Shown here piece by piece: positions 8,208-16,740 of a DNA stretch of 64,000 nucleotides. A program made the position numbers and the translations under genes. The stretch covers positions 1,860,001-1,924,000 of the forward strand of contig OZ247498.1 in NCBI GenBank assembly GCA_965233675.1. Direction: 5' to 3'. How positions within the stretch are numbered: the first letter of the stretch is position 1; each line of letters begins with the position of its first letter. The DNA comes from SZUA-309 sp965233675. GTDB lineage: Bacteria; Pseudomonadota; Gammaproteobacteria; Pseudomonadales; Azotimanducaceae. The notes under the pieces are model-generated. The model had not been told where the DNA came from, ran no database searches, and saw only the letters and a program-made list of their open reading frames with translations.

Positions 8208-10288
8208 CCTGCGTCCACCCTCCGCTCGAGCACCAGTGATCCCCGATCCCCCACACAGGCGGTGAAGCCTGCGGCGACCACCACGGTGGTCTGGGCCTCT
8301 CGAATCAACGCGGGACCCGACACGCAGTCACCCGGCTGCAATGCTTCCCGATCGAAACAGCCCGCTTCCGTCGCCTCGCCGGCCACCGGATCGAAAAAGG
8401 TCGTCAGCGTCTCCGGATCCAGGGTGCGAACCGGTTCCGTGCGCTCAACCGGCAAGCCGGCCGCCCGATTGGAGGCGACCAGGCTCAACGTCCAGCTGAG
8501 AATCTCCACCGACAGACCCGGAATGGTACGGCCATACAAGGCCCGATAATTTTCTTCGAAACGCTCTGTGAGGGTTGCCCGGGAGAGGTGTTCGATGTCC
8601 TGGTCGAGATCGACAGCAATTTCGTAGCCCTGCCCCTGATAGCGCATGAACGCCCGCCGCAGCACCTGCAGGGCGTCGTCGGGCACGAGCGACCCGATCA
8701 CATCGCGGGCTTCTGCCTGCATCTCGGTCATCAGTTTCGCAATGGCCGGCTGATCGAGGGCCTCCAGGGTCATGTAGTGGCTGCGAACCACTTCAAAGCC
8801 GATTGGCGCCAGCAGAAAACCCACCGCCGACCCCACACCGGCATTGACCGGCACCACCACCCGATCGATTTTCAGCTTGCTGGCCAGCGTGCAGGCATGG
8901 AGTGGCGCAGCGCCACCGAAGGCAATGAGGGTGCGCCCGGCTGTGCCCCGGCCCCACTCACTCAGGTGCGCCCGGGCGGCAGCTGCCATGTTCTCGTTCA
9001 CCACTTCGCTGACACCGAACGCCGCCTGCACCGGATCCATCTCCTCAGACAGCGGTGCGGCGATCTGTGCCTGAATCGCCGCCGTTGCAGCGGGTACGTC
9101 CAGCGTCATCCGCCCACCGGCGAAACCGGCAGCATCCAGTTTGCCCAGCAACAGATCCGCGTCCGTTACCGCCGGCCGGGTACCTCCCAGGCCATAGCAG
9201 ACCGGACCGGGTTCGGAACCCGCGCTCTCCGGGCCCACCTGCAGGCGACCGAGACTGTCCACCCAGGCAATGGACCCGCCACCCGCACCGATCTCCACCA
9301 TTTCGATCACCGGGATACGCACAGGCAGGCCACTGCCTTTTTTGAAACGATAGCTGCGATCCACTTCGAAGGAACGACTGAGGAGCGGCTGGCCATCATC
9401 GATCACACAGAGCTTTGCCGTCGTTCCCCCCATATCGAAGGAAAGGGTTTCGCCATAGCCACCGGCTTTCGCAACCTCTCCCGCAAGAATGGCCCCACCC
9501 GCCGGTCCGGATTCAACCAGACGGATGGGGAATTCCCGCGCCGTGGCCAGGCTTGTCAGCCCTCCTCCCGAGGTCATCAGCAGGATGGGGCAGTCAAAGC
9601 CACGATCCCGGAATTTCCGGGCCAGACTCTCCAGATAGGCATCCATCACCGGCTTCACATAGGCATTGGCGCACGTCGTCGAGAGGCGTTCGTATTCCCG
9701 GATCTCCGGACACACCTCCGAGGAAAGACTGATGGAAAGTCCGGGCAGATTTTTCCGGAGGACCTCGGCCACCCGATGCTCGTGCTCGCCGTTGGCGTAA
9801 GCATGCAGAAGCCCGACGGCAACGCTGCGCACATTGGCCGCCTGCAACTTCGGTATGGCACGCAGTACGCTCTCGGGGTCGAAGGCTTTCAGCACCTCCC
9901 CGCTGGCATCCAGACGCTCGCTGACGGGTAATCTGAGCGGGCGCGGCACCAGCGGCGCCGGCCGATCGATGTTCACATCGTATTGCTCGAACCGGTTCTC
10001 CAGCGCCATTTCCACCGAGTCCCGATGCCCTTCGGTGGTAAACAGTGCCGTCACGGCGCCGCGCCGTTCAATCAGCGCGTTGGTCGCGAGCGTGGTCCCG
10101 TGCAGCATGACCCGGCAATCCTCAGCCGCCATGCCTGCCTGGGCGATGACATTATCGACGCCCTGCATGACGCCGATAGCCGGGTCGTCATAGGTGGTCA
10201 GCACTTTGATGGCGGTCTGTGTCCCGCCGCTTCTGAGCACCACATCCGTAAATGTGCCGCCGATGTCGGTCGCCAGTTCAAACGCCAT
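8204..10288 (-). CDS. hyuA: Hydantoinase A / oxoprolinase family ATPase subunit
   Basis: A 694-residue HyuA subunit with an ASKHA-type ATPase fold. The N-terminal phosphate loop is ATDIGGTFTDVVL and the second is LSFDMGGTTAKLCVI; the middle part has ESGPAGGAILAGE and the later IEIGAGGGSIAW segment of the family. I start it at the ATG at 10288, which has GAGG six bases upstream and gives the usual short lead-in to the DxGGTFTD loop; an ATG at 10300 is also possible. It overlaps the preceding MFS gene by 11 bases and the hyuB start by four, so all three form one operon. Confidence 0.93.
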   Translation of the reverse strand: MAFELATDIGGTFTDVVLRSGGTQTAIKVLTTYDDPAIGVMQGVDNVIAQAGMAAEDCRVMLHGTTLATNALIERRGAVTALFTTEGHRDSVEMALENRFEQYDVNIDRPAPLVPRPLRLPVSERLDASGEVLKAFDPESVLRAIPKLQAANVRSVAVGLLHAYANGEHEHRVAEVLRKNLPGLSISLSSEVCPEIREYERLSTTCANAYVKPVMDAYLESLARKFRDRGFDCPILLMTSGGGLTSLATAREFPIRLVESGPAGGAILAGEVAKAGGYGETLSFDMGGTTAKLCVIDDGQPLLSRSFEVDRSYRFKKGSGLPVRIPVIEMVEIGAGGGSIAWVDSLGRLQVGPESAGSEPGPVCYGLGGTRPAVTDADLLLGKLDAAGFAGGRMTLDVPAATAAIQAQIAAPLSEEMDPVQAAFGVSEVVNENMAAAARAHLSEWGRGTAGRTLIAFGGAAPLHACTLASKLKIDRVVVPVNAGVGSAVGFLLAPIGFEVVRSHYMTLEALDQPAIAKLMTEMQAEARDVIGSLVPDDALQVLRRAFMRYQGQGYEIAVDLDQDIEHLSRATLTERFEENYRALYGRTIPGLSVEILSWTLSLVASNRAAGLPVERTEPVRTLDPETLTTFFDPVAGEATEAGCFDREALQPGDCVSGPALIREAQTTVVVAAGFTACVGDRGSLVLERRVDAG

Positions 10289-11501
10289 CCGAGGCCTCAT
10301 CCAGCCGCTGATGAGTGTGACCTTCCAGGCGCCACAGACCCGAGGCGGTCCCCACGACCAGGATCACGGCCAGCATGCTGCCGGCGGCAATCATCAGGGC
10401 CATCTGCGGCCCAAACATTTCAACGAGGTAGCCACAGACCAGCGCGCCCACCGGGCCGGCACCCATGAAGGAAAAAGAGTAGAAACTCATCACCCGGCCA
10501 CGCTGCGCATCCGGCGCCTGCTCCTGCATGATCGTCCGGGACATGGTCATGGCCGCGCCACCGCAGACGCCCCAGATAAAGAGTGCCAGCACCCAGAGCA
10601 GAAAACTCGGCGCAACCGCCGCGCCTGCCAGAACGACGGAGCCCAGCCCCTGTGCGAGCAGCAATGCCCGACCCTGGCGCTGGACGTCGCCGAGACGAAG
10701 CAGCAGAACGATGGTGGTCACCAGACCGAGTGAATTGGCGCCGTTCATGAAGGCGAGGTCCTGGGCGCTGCCCGAAAATATTTCCCGCACCAGGATGGGC
10801 ATGGTGACGATGTAGGAGCCCATGAAGAACATGGCCATGGCCACGTTCTGAATCATCACCATGCGCATCGATGCTGAACTGAATACGGTTCTGGCGCCTT
10901 CCACCACGGATCGGAACAGCCGCGGAGGTGCCGCGACGGCGGCGTCCGTATCGATCCGAATCCTGGCGAATCCGAAGACACCGATCAGCAATGCCAGCAT
11001 CTGGGTGCCGATGATCATTTCCGGCCCGAGGCGGTCCGACAGGGAGGCCACGAGAAAACCGACCATCTGCAGTCCGAACTGCATGATGCTGGTGAGCATC
11101 ACCGTCCGCTGCAATCGCCCCTCTGCCACCGTATTCAGCAGACCATCCCGGGCAGGCGTGGCGAAAGCCTGCGCAAGCCCCATCAGAATCGCGTAGGCGA
11201 CAATGAGCGGATAGGTCAGCCGATCACTGCCCACGACGAAGATCAGATAGCCGGAGGCCAAGACGGCGAAGGTCTGTGCCAGCATCACCACCCTGCGGCC
11301 CCCGAAACGATCCGCATAGCTGCCACCGATGAGTATGAGCAGCGTACCGGGCAGGAGCAGCGCCATCTGGGCAAAGCCGACCCGCTCCGGTGATTCGTGA
11401 AGCACCATCGTCACCAGCCAGGCGAACATGACGCTCTGGATGCCGTACGCCAGAAACCATGTGCCGGTGCCAACCAGGTAAAAATGCAGCGGTCGCGCCA
11501 A
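10278..11501 (-). CDS. Major facilitator superfamily transporter
   Basis: A 407-residue polytopic membrane protein with about twelve hydrophobic helices and the MFS loop GGSYADRFGGRRVV between helices 2 and 3 (residues 59-72). Its overall look (the GLLNTVAEGRLQRTVMLTS region, MFMGSYIVTMPILVRE) resembles the EntS-like MFS_3 group. Translation probably starts at a TTG (11499-11501) with CGAGG five to six bases upstream. Its 3' end overlaps hyuA, so it is likely the import or export partner for the HyuAB substrate or product. No other transporter lies in the operon. Confidence 0.85.
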   Translation of the reverse strand: MARPLHFYLVGTGTWFLAYGIQSVMFAWLVTMVLHESPERVGFAQMALLLPGTLLILIGGSYADRFGGRRVVMLAQTFAVLASGYLIFVVGSDRLTYPLIVAYAILMGLAQAFATPARDGLLNTVAEGRLQRTVMLTSIMQFGLQMVGFLVASLSDRLGPEMIIGTQMLALLIGVFGFARIRIDTDAAVAAPPRLFRSVVEGARTVFSSASMRMVMIQNVAMAMFFMGSYIVTMPILVREIFSGSAQDLAFMNGANSLGLVTTIVLLLRLGDVQRQGRALLLAQGLGSVVLAGAAVAPSFLLWVLALFIWGVCGGAAMTMSRTIMQEQAPDAQRGRVMSFYSFSFMGAGPVGALVCGYLVEMFGPQMALMIAAGSMLAVILVVGTASGLWRLEGHTHQRLDEASDGV

Positions 11502-11571
11502 AAAAACCTCGCTACTGACCGGTTCCGAGCCCGGAATTCAAGGGCTGGTGAGTATACGTTAAGATCGATGG

Positions 11572-12006
11572 ATGAGATCGAACCTCCCAGCCACCCTCGC
11601 GATGGTTCTGCTGCTGCTCGCCGGAGCCGCGCACGGCGATCCCCGCGCTTACCTGGCAATCTCGCCGAACGGACAGGAAGATCTGGTTGCGCTCATGTCC
11701 ACCCTGGAAGACCAGCTGGACGAGGGCCTGCCCATGACGGATCCGGTGGTGGTGATTCTGCACGGCAGCGAAGCCGTCCCTTTTACGAGCACCGGGTATG
11801 CGGGCAATCGTCCGCTCGTGGATCAGGCCGCCCGACTGTCCGCCTACCGTCTGATCGAAGTCAGGATGTGTGAGACCTGGATGAAGGAGAACGAAGTGGC
11901 GCCGGAAGACATTCCCGCCTTCGTGAAAACCGTTCCGTTTGCGCCGGAAGAGATCAGGCGGCTCGACGCGGAAGGCTATGTATCCCTCGGCGAGCTCGAC
12001 ATCTGA
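11572..12006 (+). CDS. Secreted DsrE-like protein
   Basis: A 144-residue protein with a signal peptide (LPATLAMVLLLLAGAAHGDP, cleavage near residue 22). The rest fits the DsrE/DsrF fold: a first strand and nucleotide-like loop, VVVILHGSEAVPF in the middle, the conserved Cys in EVRMCETWMKENEV (about residue 99), and the terminal EEIRRLDAEGYVSL. DsrE-like proteins bind or transfer sulfur through that Cys. Periplasmic variants are common but poorly understood. It stands alone, convergent with the lipoprotein gene six bases downstream. Confidence 0.7.
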   Translation: MRSNLPATLAMVLLLLAGAAHGDPRAYLAISPNGQEDLVALMSTLEDQLDEGLPMTDPVVVILHGSEAVPFTSTGYAGNRPLVDQAARLSAYRLIEVRMCETWMKENEVAPEDIPAFVKTVPFAPEEIRRLDAEGYVSLGELDI

Positions 12007-12012
12007 AACCGA

Positions 12013-12501
12013 TCAGGGGTTGACCTTCTTCAGGCCATCCATCTCGAGCAATGCCTGGCCCTCCGCCCGAGGCAGGAAGTTCACCACGTAGCCGAGCGCA
12101 CCCTGCCCCAGCCGATTGGTGTCCTGGTCGTATTTCACCATCAGGCGAACGTAGAGATTTTCACCGGCAACCACTTTGGCCGGGAATGCGCGCTCCGGAC
12201 CGTCCCAGTTGGATTCGTCACTGTCACCCGTCATCTTCAGTTCATAGGTCCCGGGCGCCAGCTCCATCTCTATATAGCGCTTGTAGGTCAACAGCCCCAT
12301 CGGCACCCCGTCGAGCTGGATCTCCGGCGCTCGACCCGACTTCTCCCCCCACCGCTGACCCGGCCAGTAGACGAACAGCTTACCGTTGCCCGGTTTCGTG
12401 ATCAGTGTGGGAGTGAAGGGTTTCGGGGTGGACGAACAGGCCGCCAGAACCAGCGAAGAAACGACAAAAAATACTATATTTATCATAAGGTTAACGCGCA
12501 T
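12013..12501 (-). CDS. Putative lipoprotein, DUF2846-like
   Basis: A 162-residue protein with a lipoprotein signal: hydrophobic helix, then LVLAAC, so Cys22 would be lipidated. The mature part is beta-rich with GNGKLFVYWPGQRW, EIQLDGVPMGLLTYKRYIEM, LAPGTYEL and FPAKVVAGENLYVRL. That pattern (short beta-sandwich, GxYxxxxLxPGxY) recalls DUF2846 lipoproteins. The start at 12501 has GAGGG four to five bases upstream. Function unknown; envelope location likely. Confidence 0.75.
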   Translation of the reverse strand: MRVNLMINIVFFVVSSLVLAACSSTPKPFTPTLITKPGNGKLFVYWPGQRWGEKSGRAPEIQLDGVPMGLLTYKRYIEMELAPGTYELKMTGDSDESNWDGPERAFPAKVVAGENLYVRLMVKYDQDTNRLGQGALGYVVNFLPRAEGQALLEMDGLKKVNP

Positions 12502-12600
12502 AGTTCCCTCAATTGTCCTGTTTCAGGATTGGTCGCCCGGGCATGTCATCAGGTCTTCAGAGACCGGTGTCCGGCGTCGCTCACTCGTAAAGTGGGCGAC

Positions 12601-12693
12601 ATGAAAAAGCTAAGAAATCATTTCGAAGTCAGCGAATGGCCCCTCGTCGTGCTCACGCTTCTGATTTTCGCCCTGGTGAGCCAGCTCGCCTGA
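12601..12693 (+). CDS. Possible 30-residue single-helix membrane peptide
   Basis: An ATG at 12601 opens a 30-codon frame ending in TGA at 12691. It encodes a basic start (MKKLRNHFEVSEWP) and one strongly hydrophobic helix (LVVLTLLIFALVSQLA). That shape is typical of real bacterial micro-membrane proteins, but the ribosome site is weak (GTGGGCGAC) and there is no conservation evidence here. It ends seven bases before the convergent AraC gene. Confidence 0.4.
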   Translation: MKKLRNHFEVSEWPLVVLTLLIFALVSQLA

Positions 12694-12700
12694 GCGCCAC

Positions 12701-13699
12701 TCAGCTGAGTGCCTGGGAACGGAAATCTGTGGGTGACTGGTCTGTCCAGCGCTTGAAGGCCCGGGCAAAGTTGCTCTGATCCGAGAAGCCGAGCAGGAAA
12801 GCCACATCCGTGACGGAAAAACGGGACTGCCGCAGGTACTCCTTCGCGAGCTGGCCTCTCACCTCATCAACCAGTGACGAGAACGTGTAGTCCCGATCGG
12901 ACAATCGCCGGGCCAGCGTCCGTTCGCTCATCGCCAGTTCACCGGCGACTTCCCGGCGTGACGGCTCCCCGTCCGGCAGATGATCGATGATGGCCACCCG
13001 GGCCCGGGCCACCACGTCCTTCTTGTCCATGTTGGCCAGATATTCACGCGCCACCTCTTCGCTTGCCTGGGCAAGCGCCGGGTTATGCCGGGCGAGTTGT
13101 TCATCCACACTCGCCACGCTGAACGTCAGCTGATCGATGGCCGCGTTGTATTCCACCGGACAACCGAAATACTCGGCCAGCTTCGCGGCACAGGGGGGTT
13201 CCGGCCGCATCATCTGCACATTAAGCGGCTTCAACTCGGGATGGCTGAGGTCGCGGGCCATGGAAACGACGCCGGTGAATGCCGCATCGTCCCCGAAGTC
13301 GATGCCGGGAGACGGGTCGATCTGCAGATGAAAGCCGTCCTCGTCCTCGTGGATTTCCATCTCCGCGGCGGTGGACAGGAGCCGTTGATAGCGCACCAGC
13401 CGCTCGATGGCCTCGCGCAGGGTGGCACTTGCCAGCCAGGCATAGCCCACCGCATGCAGATTGCTGGTGTGAAAGTTCAGGCCGACTTCGAAACCGATGC
13501 AGGGATTCCGGGTGCGGCGTTCTGCCTCCAGCCAGATCTCCTCCATCGACTCCTTGCTGATTCGGGCATCCGGGTTTCTGAAGGGTTCCGGCGGCAGGCC
13601 CAGTGACTCGAACAGAGCTTTCGAATCAACCTGGTAGGCCTCGAGGGTACGGCCAACGACTTCGGTCAGGGTACTTATTGAAGTGAACGAACGGGACAT
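12701..13699 (-). CDS. AraC-family transcriptional regulator
   Basis: A 332-residue regulator with the arabinose-binding-like N-terminal domain seen in OruR/ArgR-type AraC proteins (residues about 25-210, including ARISKESMEEIWLEAERRT). The C-terminal double HTH domain (about 230-328) includes MSERTLARRLSDRDYTFSSL and the signature VTDVAFLLGFSDQSNFARAF. It would bind a small metabolite and activate or repress transcription; the target is not evident, since neighbours are unrelated. Confidence 0.9.
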   Translation of the reverse strand: MSRSFTSISTLTEVVGRTLEAYQVDSKALFESLGLPPEPFRNPDARISKESMEEIWLEAERRTRNPCIGFEVGLNFHTSNLHAVGYAWLASATLREAIERLVRYQRLLSTAAEMEIHEDEDGFHLQIDPSPGIDFGDDAAFTGVVSMARDLSHPELKPLNVQMMRPEPPCAAKLAEYFGCPVEYNAAIDQLTFSVASVDEQLARHNPALAQASEEVAREYLANMDKKDVVARARVAIIDHLPDGEPSRREVAGELAMSERTLARRLSDRDYTFSSLVDEVRGQLAKEYLRQSRFSVTDVAFLLGFSDQSNFARAFKRWTDQSPTDFRSQALS

Positions 13700-13867
13700 C
13701 CGTTTTTCTCGATCCTCAAGCGTCTTTCGGGGGGGAAGCGCCGCTCACTATACCTCAATTCCTGCCAGGCTCTGACTCGAGTTCGGCTGTTCAGGGCAAC
13801 CGGGTTAAGGCCTATACTCCGCCTTCCTCACCCCTGTGGGTGGGGCAACCTGAAACGGAAACCGATT

Positions 13868-14917
13868 TTGTTTGGCAGAAAGAACACACTGACAGGACTG
13901 TCCCGAACCTGCGGTTGAGCTGCGAAGGTCAGCTCGGTCGAGTTGAACGCGCTGCTTGAGACGCTGCCGGTTGGCACGGATCCAAATCTCATCGTCGGGT
14001 ACGACACCAGCGACGATGCGGGGGTCTATTGCCTGTCAGAAAGTGAAGCGATCGTGGTGACCGCGGACTTCATCACGCCGCCCACCGACGATCCGGAAAC
14101 ATTCGGCCGGGTGGCGGCCGCCAATGCCATCAGTGATGTTTATGCCATGGGCGGCCGTCCGATCACCTGTGTGAATCTGGTGGCGTTCCCGGCCAAAAAG
14201 CTGCCCACCGAGACCCTGGCCGGTATCATCCGGGGGGCCCAGCAGAAGATTGCCGAGGCCGGCGCGGTCCTCGCCGGCGGGCATACGGTGGAAGACCCGG
14301 AACCCAAATTCGGTCTGGCCGTCACCGGGCTCGTGCATCCGGACCGCGTCTGGACCAATGCCGCGGCCCGCGTGGGCGATGCGCTGGTGCTGACGAAAGC
14401 CATCGGCAGCGGCGTGCTGCTGAACGCGAACCTGAAAGGCTGGGTGAACGATGCCGACTTCGCCGCCTGCCTGAACACCCTTGAAACACTGAACCGTCGC
14501 GCGGCGGAAGTCGCCGGTGACTTCTCTATTCACGCGGCCACGGACGTCACCGGATTCGGGCTGGCTGGCCACGCGCTGGAGATGGCCAAAGGCGCCGACG
14601 TGCTCATTCGCCTGGAACGGGATGGGGTGCCGGTGCTCAGCGGTGCCCGGGCCATGTACGACCGCGGCATGAGCACCGGTTCCAACGAAAGCAACGAAGC
14701 ACTGGCGCAACCCCATCTGACCTGGCGTGGTGCGTTCACGCGCACGGACCAATCACTGTTTTTCGATCCGCAGACAAATGGCGGGCTGCTGTTCGCGCTG
14801 GACGCAGACGAAGCACCCAAACTCGTACAGATGCTGATTGAAGCGGGGGTAGCGGATGCGGCCATCGTCGGCCAGGTGGCCGAGCGGCGCGCCGAGGACT
14901 ATCTGGAAATCGGCTGA
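13868..14917 (+). CDS. selD: Selenide, water dikinase SelD, itself a selenoprotein (TGA at codon 17)
   Basis: SelD makes selenophosphate from selenide and ATP. A conventional reading would begin at 13943 and lose the catalytic segment. Upstream in the same frame the sequence reads NTLTGLSRTC-G-U-AAKVSS, where U is the TGA at 13916-13918. This aligns with the SelD active-site motif (E. coli Cys17 and Lys20): starting at the TTG at 13868, with GGAA seven bases upstream, puts Sec at residue 17 and Lys at residue 20 exactly, and gives 349 residues, close to the E. coli length. Downstream, DPNLIVGYDTSDDA, ATDVTGFGLAGH and NGGLLFAL are SelD signatures. A hairpin with a GGUC loop follows the TGA (separate entry). 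The start codon is inferred; the Sec codon is well supported. Confidence 0.9.
13929..13946 (+). promoter_or_regulatory. Candidate bacterial SECIS hairpin of selD
   Basis: Seven base pairs (one G-U), TCAGCTC / GAGTTGA, close a four-base loop GGUC at 13936-13939. The loop begins 17 bases after the TGA (13916-13918), within the 16-37 base range usual for bacterial SECIS, and starts with G as in that consensus. An alternative stem GAGCTG/CAGCTC (13917-13935) overlaps the TGA itself and is less likely to be the SelB site. Confidence 0.7.
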
Positions 14918-14956
14918 TCAGAAGCTTCAGGCAAGACGGCGGGCGGTATCAGCCCC

Positions 14957-15160
14957 CTACCTGCCGCCAACGGCTCCCTCAACTGCCCGGACCTCGGTTT
15001 CCTCACGCACCCGGTCGTAGATCTCTTCCCGATGGATGGCCACCTCTTCCGGCGCATGTACGCCGATACGAACCTGATTACCCTTCACGCCAAGAATGGT
15101 GACGGAAACGTCGTCGCCAATCATGAGTTTTTCTCCGATCCGGCGTGTGAGTATGAGCAT
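14957..15160 (-). CDS. csrA: Carbon storage regulator CsrA/RsmA
   Basis: A 67-residue protein beginning MLILTRRIGEKLMIGDDVSV, the universal CsrA N-terminus, with GNQVRIGVHAPEEVAIHREEIY supplying the RNA-binding strand and the GVxAP..V.VHREEI motif. CsrA is a dimeric RNA-binding post-transcriptional regulator of carbon flux, motility and biofilm genes. The frame continues open upstream to 15508, but only the ATG at 15160 gives the canonical protein. It is convergent with selD, 39 bases away. Confidence 0.97.
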   Translation of the reverse strand: MLILTRRIGEKLMIGDDVSVTILGVKGNQVRIGVHAPEEVAIHREEIYDRVREETEVRAVEGAVGGR

Positions 15161-15235
15161 GTGAAGGCACCATGACTGCAATCCGCGAATCATGCTGCCT
15201 CGTGTCGCGCAGACGCAACCATCCCCCCAGATTGG

Positions 15236-16012
15236 GTGTATATTCCGCTTACGCACGGATGCGAAACCCGGGGCGAGGTGGCTTTGACCGGATCCCTCTA
15301 CGACAAACTGCTCGCTGTGCTCGATGCCTTCATCGACGAGTTCGGTGCGCAGATACGTTTCCGCGGCATTCAGACGGCACTGCTCATTCAGAAAGCCAGT
15401 CTGGATGGTGCGGGGATCAGCGTCAGCGAAGTCCAGAAAGTCACCGGCGCGCCGCCGGAGAACATCCGCCGTCACTTCAGCCGGCAGGTGGAACGCGGCA
15501 GGCTGCACAGCTATTCAGATTCGGAAGACGACCGGGTGGTTCGCTATCAGATGGCGGACCCGGTCACGCATCAACTGGTCGCCCGCCGCCTGGCTCAACG
15601 GCTGGCCGCGATCGGACCACCGTCTGAGACCCCACACGCCGGTCTGCGCCCATTCAACCGTGCAACTTACGACGCATTGATCGACGTTCTGCAGGCCTAC
15701 GCCGATCACATGGACAGCGGGCTTCGTATTCGCGGTATCAAGATGGCCATCGTGATCCAGCAGGCGTCCCTCTCCGGCGCCGGCATCACGGCGAGCGAGA
15801 TTGCACGGCAGAGCGGCGCACCTCTGGAAACGGTGCGACGGTACACCAGATCCTATATGGATATCGGCCATCTGACCGCCATGAAGCATCCGAACGACAG
15901 CCGCGCATCGCTGCTGTTTTATACCGACCCGGCGGGTGTCGCACGGCTGTTCGAAGCCGTCGCCCGGAGGATGAACCGTGCAGACTGGTCCGCGTTCAAT
16001 CTCGCAGACTGA
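15236..16012 (+). CDS. Tandem-duplicated winged-helix-like protein (single-chain pseudo-dimer)
   Basis: A 258-residue protein made of two copies of one unit of about 100 residues. Unit A (22-123) reads YDKLLAVLDAFIDEF, IRFRGIQTALLIQKASLDGAG, EVQKVTGAPPENIRRHFSRQ. Unit B (145-246) reads YDALIDVLQAYADHM, LRIRGIKMAIVIQQASLSGAG, EIARQSGAPLETVRRYTRSY. Each has a helix-turn-helix pattern (ISVSEVQKVTGAPPENIRRH / ITASEIARQSGAPLETVRRY) and a short wing, as in MarR-like regulators, where two chains normally pair. Function as a DNA-binding regulator is inference. The GTG at 15236 has no ribosome site; the TTG at 15284, with CGAGG five bases upstream, may be the real start. Confidence 0.7.
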   Translation: MYIPLTHGCETRGEVALTGSLYDKLLAVLDAFIDEFGAQIRFRGIQTALLIQKASLDGAGISVSEVQKVTGAPPENIRRHFSRQVERGRLHSYSDSEDDRVVRYQMADPVTHQLVARRLAQRLAAIGPPSETPHAGLRPFNRATYDALIDVLQAYADHMDSGLRIRGIKMAIVIQQASLSGAGITASEIARQSGAPLETVRRYTRSYMDIGHLTAMKHPNDSRASLLFYTDPAGVARLFEAVARRMNRADWSAFNLAD

Positions 16013-16031
16013 ACGCACAGGACCACAACCG

Positions 16032-16066
16032 GAACCCGAACCCGAACCCGAACCCGAACCCGAACC
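16032..16066 (+). repeat. GAACCC hexanucleotide tandem repeat
   Basis: Five perfect GAACCC units (16032-16061) followed by a partial sixth, located between the winged-helix-like gene and nnrU, 20 bases after the stop of the former. Such six-base arrays can vary in number by slippage. Confidence 0.9.
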
Positions 16067-16120
16067 GCCGCACGATCAGCGGTGTTAGTATCCGGGTCAA
16101 ATGGGATACGGAGAGAAATC

Positions 16121-16690
16121 ATGATCATGCTGACTGCCGGGGTGCTGCTTTGGATCGCCGTACACCTGTTTCCATCCGTGATGCCCGGAGCGCGCCAGGG
16201 CCTCATCGGAAAACTCGGCGAAGGCCCCTACAAAGGTCTGTTCGCACTGGATCTGGTGATCGCCATCCTGCTGATGGTGTTCGGCTGGCGTTCGGCAATG
16301 CCCGAATACTGGTACACGCCGCCGCTGGCCGGCATGCAGACCATCATGTTCATTCTGGTGGCGATCGCCTTCATGCTCATGGGCGCCGCCAACGCACCCA
16401 CGAATCTCAAACGCCACATCCGTCATCCCATGCTCACCGGCGTCATCGTCTGGGCCAGCGCCCACCTGCTGGCAAACGGCGACAGCCGCTCCGTGATTCT
16501 GTTCGGCGGTCTCGCCCTCTGGGGCGTGGTCGCCATATTCACCATCAGCGCTCGGGATGGCGAGTGGGAACGACCGGAACCCGTGGCCGTATCGAAAGAC
16601 ATCGTGCTGATTGCCATTGGCGCCGCCCTGACGGCCGTGGTTGCCTTTTTCCACGAATACCTGTCCGGTGTGCCCTTGTTCGGCGCCTGA
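16121..16690 (+). CDS. NnrU family membrane protein
   Basis: A 189-residue protein with five to six hydrophobic helices. The family pattern is clear: LLWIAVHLFPSVMPGARQGLI near the start, GMQTIMFILVAIAFMLMGAA, then NLKRHIRHPMLTGVIVWASAHLLANGD with the conserved RHP and H..ANGD residues. NnrU relatives are linked to nitric-oxide/nitrite metabolism or carotenoid isomerisation (15-cis-zeta-carotene isomerase); nothing next to it favours one. The ATG at 16121 has GGAGAG five to six bases upstream. Confidence 0.88.
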   Translation: MIMLTAGVLLWIAVHLFPSVMPGARQGLIGKLGEGPYKGLFALDLVIAILLMVFGWRSAMPEYWYTPPLAGMQTIMFILVAIAFMLMGAANAPTNLKRHIRHPMLTGVIVWASAHLLANGDSRSVILFGGLALWGVVAIFTISARDGEWERPEPVAVSKDIVLIAIGAALTAVVAFFHEYLSGVPLFGA

Positions 16691-16740
16691 CGCTGAGCCG
16701 GCCCACTCAAAATACTCAGATCACCACACGGAAAACATCT

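Noticed and set aside
13917..13935. Hairpin GAGCTG/CAGCTC overlapping the selD TGA as SECIS
   Set aside because: Its loop is too close to the TGA for a bacterial SECIS; the GGUC hairpin at 13929-13946 fits better.
13943..14917. selD starting at the TTG at 13943
   Set aside because: This version lacks the catalytic Cys/Sec17 and Lys20 that SelD needs, and the frame upstream encodes exactly that segment.
14957..15508. Extended 183-residue protein ending in CsrA
   Set aside because: Only the last 67 residues match CsrA; the front part is antisense to the winged-helix-like gene.
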